Shown here: piece by piece, positions 1 through 13,039 of the stretch
How positions within the stretch are numbered: the first letter of the stretch is position 1
How the letters are laid out: every line of letters begins with the position of its first letter
NCBI RefSeq assembly: GCF_002214505.1
Contig: NZ_CP015103.1
Coordinates: 620,001 to 684,000 of the forward strand
Length of the DNA: 64,000 bases
DNA from: Thermococcus siculi
Lineage (GTDB): Archaea > Methanobacteriota_B > Thermococci > Thermococcales > Thermococcaceae
Direction of reading: 5' to 3'
Translations under genes and position numbers: made by a program
Notes under the pieces: model-generated
Seen by the model: only the letters and a program-made list of their open reading frames with translations
Told to the model about the DNA's origin: nothing
Database searches by the model: none

Positions 1-351
1 GGGGACATCTCCTACATCCCGGACACAGCCTACTTTGAGGAGCTCCGGGACTGGCACGAGGGGGCGAGGCTCCTAATAGCGGCCGTAACGAGGCCGAGGG
101 ACATGGGGATACCGTACCACCTCAGCACCGACGACATCGTGGACATGCTCAAGAAGATGGAGAAAAAGCCCGAAGCGCTGATAATCAGCCACATCGGTAT
201 GAAGATGCACTTCGCGAACCCCTACAAGGAGGCCAAGTACATCGAGAACGTCACCGGCGTCAAGACCTACGTGGCTAAGGAAGGTTTCCGGGTGATGATG
301 GAAAAGGAGAGAATCGCTGTGAGAACCCTCAGGCCCGCGAGGTTCGTTTAG
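1..351 (+). CDS. MBL-fold metallo-hydrolase, C-terminal part (5' truncated by window)
   Basis: The frame is open from base 1 to the TAG at 349-351, so only the last 116 residues of a longer protein are present. The visible part has an SYIPDTA stretch near its start and ISHIGMKMH near residue 63, which look like the late metal-ligand Asp and His regions of a metallo-beta-lactamase-fold hydrolase. The metal-binding HxHxDH motif would lie upstream of the window. It converges with the phosphohexomutase and the two reading frames overlap by 4 bases. Substrate cannot be told from this fragment. Confidence 0.7.
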   Translation, partial: GDISYIPDTAYFEELRDWHEGARLLIAAVTRPRDMGIPYHLSTDDIVDMLKKMEKKPEALIISHIGMKMHFANPYKEAKYIENVTGVKTYVAKEGFRVMMEKERIAVRTLRPARFV

Positions 352-1715
352 TTCTTTTCTTTCTTTACTGCCTCAACTGCTTTGCTGACGACTCCGTAGG
401 CGAACTCGAACAGTTCGTCGCGCCTCTTCTCGCTCGGCGCCTCAACCACCACCCTTATCTTCGGCTCGGTTCCGCTGGGCCTCACCAGGACCCACGAGCC
501 GTCGGTGAGGTTGAACCTCACCCCGGAGATTGTGAGAAGCTCCTTGGTCTCGTTCTCAAACCTCTCGCCCAGTATTTCTTTAACGCGTCCCATAACTTCG
601 CCCTTCAGCCTGTCCGGACAGGGGACGTTCTTCTTGGTCAGGTAGAAGTCCGGTATGTTCTCCCTGACTATCTCCGAGAGTGGTTTGCCCTCCTCGTCTA
701 TCATCTTTATTAGGAGTCCCATGGTGACGAAGCTGTCTATCCACGACCCGAACTTTGGATGGACGAGCTTCCAGGGTTCGGCCGCGAAAATGGCCTTATA
801 GCGCTTTATCCCGTCGTGGGGCTGTCCAAGCGGAATCCTGACCACTCTCCCACCGGCCTTCTCGACCACGTAGTCTATCCTCGAGCCAGTGTCTATGGAG
901 ACGACCACCGTTCCGCCGCCGTGTTCCTCTACATAGAGCTTGGCGAAGAGCGCTATTAGGGTATCCTCATTGAGGTAGTTGCCCCTCTCGTCGAAGACCG
1001 CTATCCTGTCGGCATCGCCATCCTGTGCTATGGCCAGATCAACGCCCAGCTCCTCCACCAGCTTTCCGAGGTAGGCTATGTTCTCGTACCTCGGCTCGGG
1101 CTTCCTCCCGGGGAAGTGGCCGTCCACGTGGGCGTTGATGCTGAAAACCTTCACTCCCATCTCCCTTAGGAGGTAGGGTGCGAGAACGCTCCCGGCACCG
1201 TTGGCTCCATCGTAGAGGACTTTGAGGTTCGTCTCATGGTCAACGAAGTCGAGAACCGCACCGATGTAATCCCTGATGACGTTGAGGTGCTTGACGGTCT
1301 TTATCTCGTCCCATCTGGCTTTTCTGAAGTTTCCCGAGAAGTAAAGCTCCTCAAGTTCCCTCTCCTGCTCCACGTAGAACTCCGTTCCGTCTCCGTTGAA
1401 GACCTTTATCCCGTTGTCCGTAGGCGGGTTGTGGGAGGCGGTTATCATCACTCCCCCGTCGGCGTGCTCCCTGGTCGCCCAGGCCAGCGCTGGAGTTGGA
1501 ATTAAACCGAGGTCGAGAACCTCTTTTCCTGCACTCAGAAGGCCGGAAATAATGGCGCTCTGGAGCATGACGCTGGAGGTTCTTCCGTCCCTCGCGACCG
1601 CTATCGTATCACCGTCAACGTAGCTCCCGACCGCCATCCCCATTCTCATGGCCAGTTCCGGCGTTACCTTCTCCCACAGCGTTCCGCGTATTCCCGCCGT
1701 TCCGAAGAGCCTCAT
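348..1715 (-). CDS. glmM: Phosphohexomutase (phosphoglucosamine/phosphomannomutase family)
   Basis: A 455-residue alpha-D-phosphohexomutase, full length for the family, which interconverts hexose 1- and 6-phosphates via a phosphoserine. All four family signatures are present: the catalytic TASHNP loop near residue 92, the Mg-binding DGDADR near 232, the substrate loop around residues 290-330, and the phosphate-binding RPSGTEPKIR near 415. A GGTGGTG site precedes the ATG. A TATA-like element (ATATTTAAG, about 1737-1745) sits in the 30-base gap after the UPF0146-like gene, so it may have its own promoter as well as read-through from the maltodextrin operon. Choice between glucosamine, mannose and glucose phosphate is inference; glmM is the symbol most often used for archaeal members. 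Confidence 0.85.
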   Translation of the reverse strand: MRLFGTAGIRGTLWEKVTPELAMRMGMAVGSYVDGDTIAVARDGRTSSVMLQSAIISGLLSAGKEVLDLGLIPTPALAWATREHADGGVMITASHNPPTDNGIKVFNGDGTEFYVEQERELEELYFSGNFRKARWDEIKTVKHLNVIRDYIGAVLDFVDHETNLKVLYDGANGAGSVLAPYLLREMGVKVFSINAHVDGHFPGRKPEPRYENIAYLGKLVEELGVDLAIAQDGDADRIAVFDERGNYLNEDTLIALFAKLYVEEHGGGTVVVSIDTGSRIDYVVEKAGGRVVRIPLGQPHDGIKRYKAIFAAEPWKLVHPKFGSWIDSFVTMGLLIKMIDEEGKPLSEIVRENIPDFYLTKKNVPCPDRLKGEVMGRVKEILGERFENETKELLTISGVRFNLTDGSWVLVRPSGTEPKIRVVVEAPSEKRRDELFEFAYGVVSKAVEAVKKEKN

Positions 1716-1745
1716 TCACACCACCGTATCTAATTCAGCGCCCTC

Positions 1746-2147
1746 TTAAATATCTTTGGCGTAGATGGCTAGCCCTCTGAAGTTGACGAGCCTCATGCCC
1801 CTGGGCATCGCGTCCCCAGTCAGGGGGAGGATGTAGACTGGAACACTGAGCTTCCTTCCAAGTTCCAGAATGGGTTTCACTATCTCCGGACTCGGCCTGA
1901 CGGAGTAGAGGGCCTTAACCCCGCGGTAGAGTTCGAGGTTTGGAGCAAAGAGGTCGTCCCGAACGGCGTTGATGCCCAGCTCCCTCGCCCTCTCAACTGA
2001 TGCGGGATTCCAGTCGACTGCGAGGACATCGTAGCCTAGCTCTTTAAGCCTGAGCGCCACCTTGAACTGGAAGCCTATCCCAAGCTCGGCTATCCTCCCC
2101 TCTGGAACATTCCCGGTCAGAAAATCCGCGAAATCCTCGATAGGCAT
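1746..2147 (-). CDS. UPF0146-like small protein with Rossmann/methyltransferase-type core
   Basis: 133 residues resembling the archaeal UPF0146 family. The N-terminal half has a glycine loop (IAELGIGF) followed by a strand ending in an acidic residue (VLAVDWNP), as in SAM-binding Rossmann folds, but the protein is only about half the length of a normal methyltransferase and no catalytic motif is obvious. Function is unknown. A TTTTTAAA box at about 2167-2174 lies about 24 bases from the ATG and no ribosome site precedes it, suggesting a leaderless transcript in addition to possible read-through from malK 32 bases upstream. Confidence 0.75.
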   Translation of the reverse strand: MPIEDFADFLTGNVPEGRIAELGIGFQFKVALRLKELGYDVLAVDWNPASVERARELGINAVRDDLFAPNLELYRGVKALYSVRPSPEIVKPILELGRKLSVPVYILPLTGDAMPRGMRLVNFRGLAIYAKDI

Positions 2148-2179
2148 AGGAGAAAATTGGAGAGGGGGTTTAAAAAGCT

Positions 2180-3298
2180 TCAGAAAACAGCTTTCCCGCT
2201 TCCCTTCTCGAAGACGTGGGCCTTCCTCATATCGAAGACGACGTCTATCTCCTGGCCCTCCTGGACCTTCGACTCAGAGCGGAAGGAGCCGAGGAAGGTC
2301 ACGTCGCCAACGCGCAGGTGGACTATCTTCTCGCTTCCGAGGTTCTCTATGATGTCCACCATGGCCCTCACCATGTTCTCCCCTGGGACCTTCACCTGGG
2401 CGAACATGGCGTCGTAGAGGTCCTCCGGGCGGATTCCGAAGATGACTTCCCTTCCGATCAGGTTGGCATCCCTGAGAACCTCCACCTGGTCGGGCAGGAG
2501 CTTGAGTTTGAACTCTCCGAAATCGACGAAGCCGTCCTCCGTAACGGTCGCGTCCATGAAGTTCATCGGTGGGGAGCCTATGAAGCCAGCAACGAAGGTG
2601 TTCGCCGGCCTGTCGTAGACCTCCTCGGGCGTTCCGACCTGCTGGAGCTGGCCCGCGTTTATCACCGCTATCCTGTCGCCCATCGTCATTGCCTCCACCT
2701 GGTCGTGGGTGACGTAGATCGTGGTGACTCCAAGCTGTCTCTGCAGTCTCTTCAGTTCGGCGCGCATCTTCACCCTGAGTTTGGCATCCAGATTGCTCAG
2801 CGGCTCGTCCATCAGGAAGACCTGGGGTTTTCTGACTATGGCCCTCCCGAGGGCTACCCTCTGCCTCTGTCCGCCCGAAAGCTCTCTCGGCTTTCTCTTG
2901 AGCAGTTCGGTCAGGCCCAGCATCTCCGCGACTTCCCTGACGCGCTGGTCGATCTCCTGCTTCGGAACCTTCCTCAGCTTGAGCGGAAAGGCTATGTTGT
3001 CGTAGACGGTCATGTGCGGATAGAGGGCGTAGCTCTGGAAGACCATGGCTATGTCCCTGTCCTTCGGGGGCACGAAGACCCCCTTCTCCGGATCCGCGAC
3101 AAGCTTGTCCCCTATGTAGATCTGGCCCTTCGTGGGTTCCTCAAGGCCAGAGATCATCCTCAGCGTGGTCGTCTTACCGCAACCGCTCGGCCCGAGGAGT
3201 ATCATGAACTCGCCATCCTTGATTTCGAGGTTCATCTCCCTGACCGCTGTGAACTCTCCAAACTGCTTCCAGACGTTGATGAGCTTCACTCCTGCCAT
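2180..3298 (-). CDS. malK: Maltodextrin ABC transporter ATPase MalK
   Basis: 372-residue ABC ATPase that energises sugar import. Walker A (GPSGCGKTT, near residue 38), signature LSGGQRQR (near 136), Walker B (VFLMDEP, near 157) and the switch His (VTHDQ) are all present. A C-terminal regulatory OB/MOBE-type domain (about 240-372) is typical of the MalK/UgpC class that serves carbohydrate importers. It is the distal gene of malE-malF-malG-apu-malK, starting 28 bases after the amylopullulanase stop, so it most likely provides the ATPase for the MalFG permease. Length and motifs are normal. Confidence 0.93.
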   Translation of the reverse strand: MAGVKLINVWKQFGEFTAVREMNLEIKDGEFMILLGPSGCGKTTTLRMISGLEEPTKGQIYIGDKLVADPEKGVFVPPKDRDIAMVFQSYALYPHMTVYDNIAFPLKLRKVPKQEIDQRVREVAEMLGLTELLKRKPRELSGGQRQRVALGRAIVRKPQVFLMDEPLSNLDAKLRVKMRAELKRLQRQLGVTTIYVTHDQVEAMTMGDRIAVINAGQLQQVGTPEEVYDRPANTFVAGFIGSPPMNFMDATVTEDGFVDFGEFKLKLLPDQVEVLRDANLIGREVIFGIRPEDLYDAMFAQVKVPGENMVRAMVDIIENLGSEKIVHLRVGDVTFLGSFRSESKVQEGQEIDVVFDMRKAHVFEKGSGKAVF

Positions 3299-3326
3299 TC
3301 TACCACCTCAATAAAATTTGAAAGGA

Positions 3327-6300
3327 TCAGCGCCTCCTCCTGAGGAGGAGAGGCACTAGCGCCAGTCCGAGCAGCGCCGCCGGTCCGCAGATTCCTCCAC
3401 CGCCAGTAGTGGTGGTCGTGGTTGGGCTGGGTGAGCTGGTTGTTGGGGAGGTCGTGGTTGGTGAAGTCGTTGACGTTGGCTGGGTAGTCGTGCTTGAGGG
3501 AGTGCTTGTGGTGCTGCTCTCGCTGGTGGTCGTTGTCGTCTCCGTCGGGGTCGGCTCCTCGCCGCCGCTTCCCTTCACGAGCGGTATCATTAGCACGGTG
3601 GCGAGCTTCATGTTATCCGCGTCGTAGCTGCTCAGCTGCTCCTCCTGGGTCGGCTTGAAGTCCGATGGAACCAGCTCGTCAACGACCCTCGGGGCCACAC
3701 CGTTGATGACCGCGTCCGGCTCCGCTCCGCCGAGCTTCCACTGCTCTGCCTCAACGGCGACGGGCCTCCACTTGTCCGGACCGTAACCATCCTGTGAGCC
3801 TACGAGCACTGCCGAATAAAGCCCGTAGTCGCCTATTTCGGGCAGGTACCTCTTCGGAAGCTTGACCACTATGGCGTTCTTGGTCGGATCCGCCGAGATC
3901 TGAAGCTCACCCTGTATCGCGGTTCCGTTTGGAAGGACGACGAGGTTACCGTAGTCCCAGCCTGCTATTCTGAGCGCCAGATCCCACGGATGGGTCGGAT
4001 CAAGGTTCACGTTGCTTCCTGGCCCGTCCGGGAACATCTTTATCGCGCTGGTGTTGCCTCCATCCTTGTAGTCGAAGTATACCTCGATTATCTGGAGGCT
4101 GAACCCGTTCGGTCCGTTCCATGGGTTTCCTCCGAGGTCCTTGAAGTAGAACTCCAGCGTCCAGGCGTCGTCTCCCTCTGTCATCTTGAACTTGAGGAGG
4201 TCTAGGTGGCCCGGAACGAAGACCCCGTCGGTCGGGTAGGTGTAGGTTCCCGGACCGTGGTCGTCTCCCTCTGGGTCGTTCACGACTATGCCCTGCTTGA
4301 GGAGCGGTATCGCCTTGATCGTGGCCAGCTTTACCGCGTTGGCATCGTAGGAGCTGAGCTGCTCTTCCTGTGTCGGCTTGAATCCTTCGGGGACGAGTTC
4401 GTCAACCACTCTGGGTGCCACGCCATTGATTACAGCCTGAGGATCGGCACCGCCGAGCTTCCACTGTTCGGCATCAACCGCCACCGGTCTCCACTTGTCC
4501 GGCCCGTAACCGTCCTGGCTGCCGGTTATTATCTCTCCCCAGAGACCGTAGTCCTCGTTTATCTGGATGTACTTCTTGGGAACCTTCACGATTATGGTAT
4601 TGCTGGCCGGATCGGCGCTTATCTGCATCTCTCCCTGAAGGACGGTACCGTCGGGGAGGACAATGAGGTTTCCGTAGTCCCAGCCTGCTATCCTAAAGGC
4701 AACGTCCCACGGGTGGTCGGGATCAACGTTGACGTTTGAACCCGGCCCATCAGGGAACATCTTCAGAGGTGAGCTGTTTCCACCGTCCTTGAAGTCGAGG
4801 TAGACTTCTATTATCTGCAGGCTGAAGCCGTTCGGTCCGTTCCACGGATTGCCTCCAAGGTCCTTGAACTTGAACTGCATGACGTAGCTGTCGGTCTGCT
4901 CGATGAGCTTGAACTCCAGGAGGTCGAATACTCCCGGTTTGAACACTCCATCCGTCGGGTAGGTGTACGTTCCCGGCCCGTGGTCGTCTCCCTCCGGATC
5001 CTTTATGTCCGCTATGACGACTCCCTTGACCTCCGTCGGGAGCTTTAGCTCAACGGGGGTTGTTATGACGTCGAGGTTGCCGTTGGAATCGACCGTTGAG
5101 GTTGCGAAGTAGAAGTCGTTGGGGGTCTCGATGTAGCTGAACGGAACGGTTATCTCAACGGAATTTCCTTCCTTCTTGACCTCGAGGTCTCCGAGCTTCT
5201 CGCTGCCCTCGTAGCCGGTGGCGTTGTAGACCTCGGCCTTTCCGTCCTTGTAAACCAGGTGCTTGGTTATCATGAGGCCCACGCTGTCGGCCGAGTACGG
5301 CCAGAGGGAGTAGCGCAGCTCGTCCGGTTTCTTCTGGATCATCGTGAAGGTGTTTCCGGTTCTCTTTCCTGCCTCGTAGATGCTCACCTCGAACTCGTTA
5401 ACGTTGCCGTTGACGACGAAGTGAATGCCGTTATCGTCGAAGTAGACGCTCACGTTCTTTGCCTGCGGCGAGAGGCTGGAGTACGTCTTCACTTCGCCCT
5501 TCTTGAGGCCAACCGGGCCGAGCTTCTGGTAGGGCTGGCCGTCGGGGTAGTAGTTGCCGTAGAGGTAGCTCGGCGGCTCGACTCCGGCAAGCTTGTACAT
5601 CTCGTAGAGGTATGTCTTCAGGTAGCGGTCGAAGCTGTAGTCCTGCCCGCTGTCCTGGTCGCTCCCGTACCACCAGAACCAGTCGCTTGCCTCAGCCCTC
5701 AGCAGGTACTCGTGGGCCTTCTCCCAGTCTTCCTGGCTCATGCTTCCCCTCTTCTCCATGAGGGTCTTTCTGGCCTGGTAGAGCCAGTACCAGCCGTAGT
5801 TCTCCTGGGGTTCTCCTATCCAGGTGGAGAGGGTTCCGTCTATCCAGCTGCTCTCCGGCCACTGCATGTTCTCCTTGACCCCAATCATGTCATAGAGGTC
5901 TCCGAGGCTCTGGGCCTTGAGGAGCGCGTTGACGTTATCTCCCGTGAGGTCAAGGCGCTCCATCATCTTGGGTGTGAGCTTGTTGGCCTTGTCTCCGTAG
6001 AGCTGGATGTACTCGCTCGGGGTAACGGTCCTTATGAGGCCCTGCTCCTGAAGCTCCTCCAGCTTCTTGTAAAGCTCCGTCAGGAAGAGCTTGCCGTCGT
6101 ACGGATAGTGCTCCCACGCGTTTTCGCCGTCGAGGGTCACGACGTAGACGAGTGAACCGTCGTAGTTCTCCTTCTGGATCTTGAGAAGCTCGTTTACGAA
6201 GTCCTCAACAGCTTCGTACTGGTTCATCCCACCGTAGGTGAAGCCGACGCGGTCGCTGAGTGCATGGTCGCGCGGGAAGAGGTATATCTTCTTCCCGTTG

Positions 6301-7391
6301 AACTCGGCCACCCAGGGCTTGTAGTAGTTCTCGGTGGTCTTCTCGACGCCGAGCCTGTCGAGGACGAGCTGGTCCGTCATGACCCACTGCCAGCCGTTCT
6401 CGGCGAGTATCTCGAGGGTCTTGTCGTTGAGCGCGCTCTCAGCGGCCCAGCCACCGACAGGAGTTACCTTTCCATCTCCGAGGTACTGCTTGTAAAGCTC
6501 GTGGGATCTCTTTACATGATCGTCGAAGTCCTCCTCCCAGCCCAAGTCGTTGAGTATCGGTCCTATCGGGTGGGCGTAGGGGACGACGGTGACCTCGACG
6601 TTGCCGTTGCCGAGGAGGTAGTTTATCTTCTCGTGCTCCTCGAAGGTGTGGTTGAGAAGCCACATCTGGTGGGTAAGAACGGTTTTAACGTCGTCCCTGG
6701 TGTAACCTCCCTCGTCGACCTTCTTGTAGAGTTCCCTCAGGGCCGGAGTGTCCATTATGTACCTGTAGTCTATCCAGGCGAGGTTGAAGAGAACCGCCAG
6801 GTCGATGTAGTCCTGCTCGGTGAACTCGTTGGTGACCGCGACCTTCTGCTGCTCGAGCGGCAGGTTCGCGTACTTGGCCTTGGCAGTCTGCATCTTGTCC
6901 TTCAGCTCGGTGTACCTGTCCCAGAAGTCCCTTATCGGGTTTCCGTTCGGGTCGGTTATCGGCTCGCCGTTCCAGGGGATGGTGTGGTCGAAGAACCCTC
7001 CAGGTGCCTGGAGCATGAACCACTTCTCGTCAACGGTCAGCGGCTCCCCGTTCGCTATCTTCTCGGTTATTATCTGGAGCGTGTCCTTCTTCCCGTTCAT
7101 GTAGTCCGCTATCTGGGCTATGAGCGACCCGGAGAGGTCTATCGCCACGTGCACATCGGGGTACTCGCTAAGGTAGTGGGCCATCTTCCAGTAGTCGTTC
7201 GCCGCGTGGAGCCTCACCCACGGCCTCGTGTAGATGTCCTGTATCGGGTCGTAGTAGTAGGGCTGGTGCTGGTGCCATACTATTATGACGTTGAGCGGCT
7301 TCGGTTCGGCCGCTCCGACGGTCTTGAGGTTCGCTCCGAATATGCTTCCGACAACCAAAATGGCAAGGAAAAGGGCAACCACCCGCTTCAT
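3327..7391 (-). CDS. apu: Secreted amylopullulanase, GH57, with CGP-type C-terminal anchor
   Basis: 1354 residues; hydrolyses alpha-1,4 and alpha-1,6 bonds of starch and pullulan outside the cell. Order: signal peptide (about 1-27), GH57 catalytic domain beginning with WHQHQP (residue 39), nucleophile Glu318 in GWAAES, acid/base Asp421 in TLDGEN, then beta domains. From about residue 790 there are two tandem copies of a roughly 235-residue module resembling the glucodextranase C-terminal binding domain, a Ser/Thr-rich linker, and a terminal ICGPAALLGLALVPLLLRRRR, the CGP-CTERM-type processing signal known from Thermococcales. Subtracting 27 residues of signal peptide gives catalytic residues 291 and 394, which matches my recollection of numbering for Thermococcus hydrothermalis pullulanase. 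It lies 9 bases after malG and upstream of malK, coupling degradation to uptake. Confidence 0.95.
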   Translation of the reverse strand: MKRVVALFLAILVVGSIFGANLKTVGAAEPKPLNVIIVWHQHQPYYYDPIQDIYTRPWVRLHAANDYWKMAHYLSEYPDVHVAIDLSGSLIAQIADYMNGKKDTLQIITEKIANGEPLTVDEKWFMLQAPGGFFDHTIPWNGEPITDPNGNPIRDFWDRYTELKDKMQTAKAKYANLPLEQQKVAVTNEFTEQDYIDLAVLFNLAWIDYRYIMDTPALRELYKKVDEGGYTRDDVKTVLTHQMWLLNHTFEEHEKINYLLGNGNVEVTVVPYAHPIGPILNDLGWEEDFDDHVKRSHELYKQYLGDGKVTPVGGWAAESALNDKTLEILAENGWQWVMTDQLVLDRLGVEKTTENYYKPWVAEFNGKKIYLFPRDHALSDRVGFTYGGMNQYEAVEDFVNELLKIQKENYDGSLVYVVTLDGENAWEHYPYDGKLFLTELYKKLEELQEQGLIRTVTPSEYIQLYGDKANKLTPKMMERLDLTGDNVNALLKAQSLGDLYDMIGVKENMQWPESSWIDGTLSTWIGEPQENYGWYWLYQARKTLMEKRGSMSQEDWEKAHEYLLRAEASDWFWWYGSDQDSGQDYSFDRYLKTYLYEMYKLAGVEPPSYLYGNYYPDGQPYQKLGPVGLKKGEVKTYSSLSPQAKNVSVYFDDNGIHFVVNGNVNEFEVSIYEAGKRTGNTFTMIQKKPDELRYSLWPYSADSVGLMITKHLVYKDGKAEVYNATGYEGSEKLGDLEVKKEGNSVEITVPFSYIETPNDFYFATSTVDSNGNLDVITTPVELKLPTEVKGVVIADIKDPEGDDHGPGTYTYPTDGVFKPGVFDLLEFKLIEQTDSYVMQFKFKDLGGNPWNGPNGFSLQIIEVYLDFKDGGNSSPLKMFPDGPGSNVNVDPDHPWDVAFRIAGWDYGNLIVLPDGTVLQGEMQISADPASNTIIVKVPKKYIQINEDYGLWGEIITGSQDGYGPDKWRPVAVDAEQWKLGGADPQAVINGVAPRVVDELVPEGFKPTQEEQLSSYDANAVKLATIKAIPLLKQGIVVNDPEGDDHGPGTYTYPTDGVFVPGHLDLLKFKMTEGDDAWTLEFYFKDLGGNPWNGPNGFSLQIIEVYFDYKDGGNTSAIKMFPDGPGSNVNLDPTHPWDLALRIAGWDYGNLVVLPNGTAIQGELQISADPTKNAIVVKLPKRYLPEIGDYGLYSAVLVGSQDGYGPDKWRPVAVEAEQWKLGGAEPDAVINGVAPRVVDELVPSDFKPTQEEQLSSYDADNMKLATVLMIPLVKGSGGEEPTPTETTTTTSESSTTSTPSSTTTQPTSTTSPTTTSPTTSSPSPTTTTTTGGGGICGPAALLGLALVPLLLRRRR
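3597..5020 (-). repeat. Tandem duplicated binding module inside amylopullulanase
   Basis: Two direct protein repeats, roughly 4300-5020 (first) and 3597-4293 (second). Each begins with DPEGDDHGPGTYTYPTDGVF and ends with PRVVDELVP followed by KPTQEEQLSSYDA. Identity between copies is high over about 235 residues, pointing to an internal duplication. The sequence resembles the C-terminal carbohydrate/surface-binding module of glucodextranase; role in binding is inferred. Confidence 0.8.
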
Positions 7392-7400
7392 ACTATCACC

Positions 7401-8648
7401 TCATTCCTTCAGGCCTCCAACGGTGAGGCCGCTCCTTATGTAGTTCTGGGCGAGCATGAACATTATGAACACCGGCAGGGCGAAGAGCAGAGCAGCTGCT
7501 GCGAAGTAACTCCAGTCTATTCCCCTGCCTATGCCGCCCATGAGCAGGTATATCCAGACCGAGAGGGGCTGGTTGTTCTGGGTCAGCAGCAGGCTGGCTA
7601 GGATGAACTCCGTCCAGCCGCCTATGAAGGCGAATATCGCAACGGTCGCTATTCCCGGCAGCGCCATCGGCAGGAGCACGTGCCTGATGATCTGCAGGTA
7701 GCTCGCCCCGTCGACCAGCGCCGCCTCGTCGAAGTCCGGGCTTATGGAGTCAATGTATCCCTTGAGGAGCCAGGTGTTGAATGGAACGCTTCCGGCGGCA
7801 TAGATGAAGGCCAGCACGGGCAGCTTGTCGTAGAGGCCCAGCTTGACGACCATACCGTAGAGCGCTATCAACCCGGCTATTCCAAGACCCCCTGCGACCT
7901 GCGTGAACATCAGGTAGAAGTACAGCACGTGCTCCCTTCCGAAGAACTTCATGCGCGAGAACGCGTAGGCCGCTGGAACGACGAAGAACAGGGAAAGCAG
8001 CACCGTCAGGGTTGCGAGTATGAGGCTGTTCTTGAGGTAGCCGAAGAACTTCGAGTTGACGAACTTTCCGAGGTTGGTGAAGTGAACCGTTCCCGCGTTC
8101 CTGATGACCGCGTACCTCTCCATCGGCCCCGAGACCTTAACACTTTCCAGGGTACCGCTCTCAAGGGTGACGTTCCTGAGGAGGGCGAAGCCTATCGTCC
8201 CGTCCTCGTTGACCCTGGTTATGACGAAGATGCCGCTGACCTTTCCCTCCAGCTTCCCCTGGGCGTTTTCCTGGCTCTGGACGTCAAAGACGAGGCCGTG
8301 GACTGGCACCTCGAAGGAAATCCCCGTGAACGGCCCGTACTTGACCTCGCCCTTCACCGTCCCCTGCACGACGTAGAGCTTGCCGCCCTCCATGTGGGCG
8401 CTCCCCTCGATGGTTCCAGCGAAGTCCTCGCTGAGCTTGCTTCCCGAGAACCCGAAGAGGACCTCCCTGTAGGAGTCGAGGCTCACGTTCCTCGGTATCA
8501 GGTGGAACTCCGTGGTTGCCAGGCTCGATCCGGGGGTTATCGACACCGTGAAGATGTAGTACACCGGGAAGAGTATGATGAACATCACCAGTATCGCCAC
8601 GAGCGTGAGGGCGAAGCTCTTGAGTATCTCACCCTTCCTCGGCTTCAT
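7401..8648 (-). CDS. malG: Maltodextrin ABC permease MalG with enlarged extracellular loop
   Basis: 415-residue inner-membrane permease subunit. The EAA loop that contacts MalK is EAALVDGAS near residue 308, and six membrane spans are visible. An insertion of about 140 residues, rich in beta-like sequence (about residues 45-185), lies between the first and second spans and therefore faces the outside; bacterial MalG lacks a loop of this size. Its ATG overlaps the malF stop as ATGA, so translation is coupled. It partners with MalF, lipoprotein MalE and MalK. Confidence 0.92.
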   Translation of the reverse strand: MKPRKGEILKSFALTLVAILVMFIILFPVYYIFTVSITPGSSLATTEFHLIPRNVSLDSYREVLFGFSGSKLSEDFAGTIEGSAHMEGGKLYVVQGTVKGEVKYGPFTGISFEVPVHGLVFDVQSQENAQGKLEGKVSGIFVITRVNEDGTIGFALLRNVTLESGTLESVKVSGPMERYAVIRNAGTVHFTNLGKFVNSKFFGYLKNSLILATLTVLLSLFFVVPAAYAFSRMKFFGREHVLYFYLMFTQVAGGLGIAGLIALYGMVVKLGLYDKLPVLAFIYAAGSVPFNTWLLKGYIDSISPDFDEAALVDGASYLQIIRHVLLPMALPGIATVAIFAFIGGWTEFILASLLLTQNNQPLSVWIYLLMGGIGRGIDWSYFAAAALLFALPVFIMFMLAQNYIRSGLTVGGLKE

Positions 8649-9556
8649 CCCTTAGCACCCTCCTGGAGCTTTGTTATGCGAACGTTGATGTACATGTAGA
8701 CGGCCAGTATCAGCGTGGCGATTATCATGACGGCCGAGGCCCTTCCGTAGTGCGGGCTGGCTCCGAAGGCTTTCCTGAATCCGTAGAGCAGCAGGAACCT
8801 GTTCTCGAAGAGGCCGGCGTTGTAGATATACGGTACCATGAAGTACTGGAAGCTCGCGGCGCTGGTGAGTATTGTCGCGAAGGCTATGGGTTTGCCGACT
8901 ATGGGAAGAACCACGTGCCTTATCCTCTGCCAGTAGTTCGCACCGTCTATGATGGCCGCCTCGACGAGCGTGTCCGGAACGGACTGGAGCGCCGCCGTTA
9001 TCACGGTGATCATGAACGGGTAGGCCAGCCACACCTCGATTATGTTGAGCGCTATAAAGGCCCAGAGGGGGTCGTTAATCCAGTTGGGCAGGCTCTGGGG
9101 AGAAACGCCGAGTGATTTGAGTATCTGGTTTATCGGCCCGAAAATCGGGTCGAACATGAACTTCCACACGGTGACCGAGAAGAGGAGCGGCAGCGCCCAG
9201 GGGATTATCAGGAGCGAGCGGTAGAGCATCTTGCCCTTGACGTACTTGCTGTTGTAGAGCAGGCTCAGGAAGATTCCGGCGAGTACCTTCAGTGTAACGC
9301 TCGTGAAGACGAATATCCACGTCCACTTGAAGGCCTCCTGGAATCCTTCATCCCCCAGTATCCAGCGGAAGTTCTCAAGCCCGACGAACTCTAGCGGACC
9401 TGCAGCGCTCTCCGGGTTGTATATCGGGAAGTTTCCGAGCTGGGCGTTGGTGAAGGCCAGGTAGATTGAGTAGATTATCGGCCACAGGTTGAAGAACAGG
9501 AACGCGGCTATCCCTGGCAGTATGAGAAGCAGGGCAATCGTGGTGATCTTCTTCAT
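8645..9556 (-). CDS. malF: Maltodextrin ABC permease MalF
   Basis: 303-residue permease with about six transmembrane spans and the EAA motif EAAIIDGANYWQR near residue 205. The start is placed at the ATG encoding MKKITT because GGAGGG lies just before it; the longer frame to 9595 would run into malE without a ribosome site. It is much shorter than E. coli MalF (514 residues) because it lacks the large periplasmic P2 domain, the usual archaeal form. It lies between malE and malG in the operon. Confidence 0.92.
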   Translation of the reverse strand: MKKITTIALLLILPGIAAFLFFNLWPIIYSIYLAFTNAQLGNFPIYNPESAAGPLEFVGLENFRWILGDEGFQEAFKWTWIFVFTSVTLKVLAGIFLSLLYNSKYVKGKMLYRSLLIIPWALPLLFSVTVWKFMFDPIFGPINQILKSLGVSPQSLPNWINDPLWAFIALNIIEVWLAYPFMITVITAALQSVPDTLVEAAIIDGANYWQRIRHVVLPIVGKPIAFATILTSAASFQYFMVPYIYNAGLFENRFLLLYGFRKAFGASPHYGRASAVMIIATLILAVYMYINVRITKLQEGAKG

Positions 9557-9594
9557 TTGAATCCCTCCAAAAAGGTTGAGAAAAGGAAAGGACA

Positions 9595-13025
<3,431 letters not shown>

Positions 13026-13039
13026 TTTCCCCACCCAAG

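Noticed and set aside
2216-3343. Long plus-strand frame opposite malK
   Set aside because: Shadow of a high-GC coding strand; malK has all ABC motifs, and the opposite frame is Leu/Val/Arg/Glu-biased with no motif.
5259-7601. Long plus-strand frames opposite amylopullulanase
   Set aside because: Mirror of strong codon bias in a confirmed GH57 gene.
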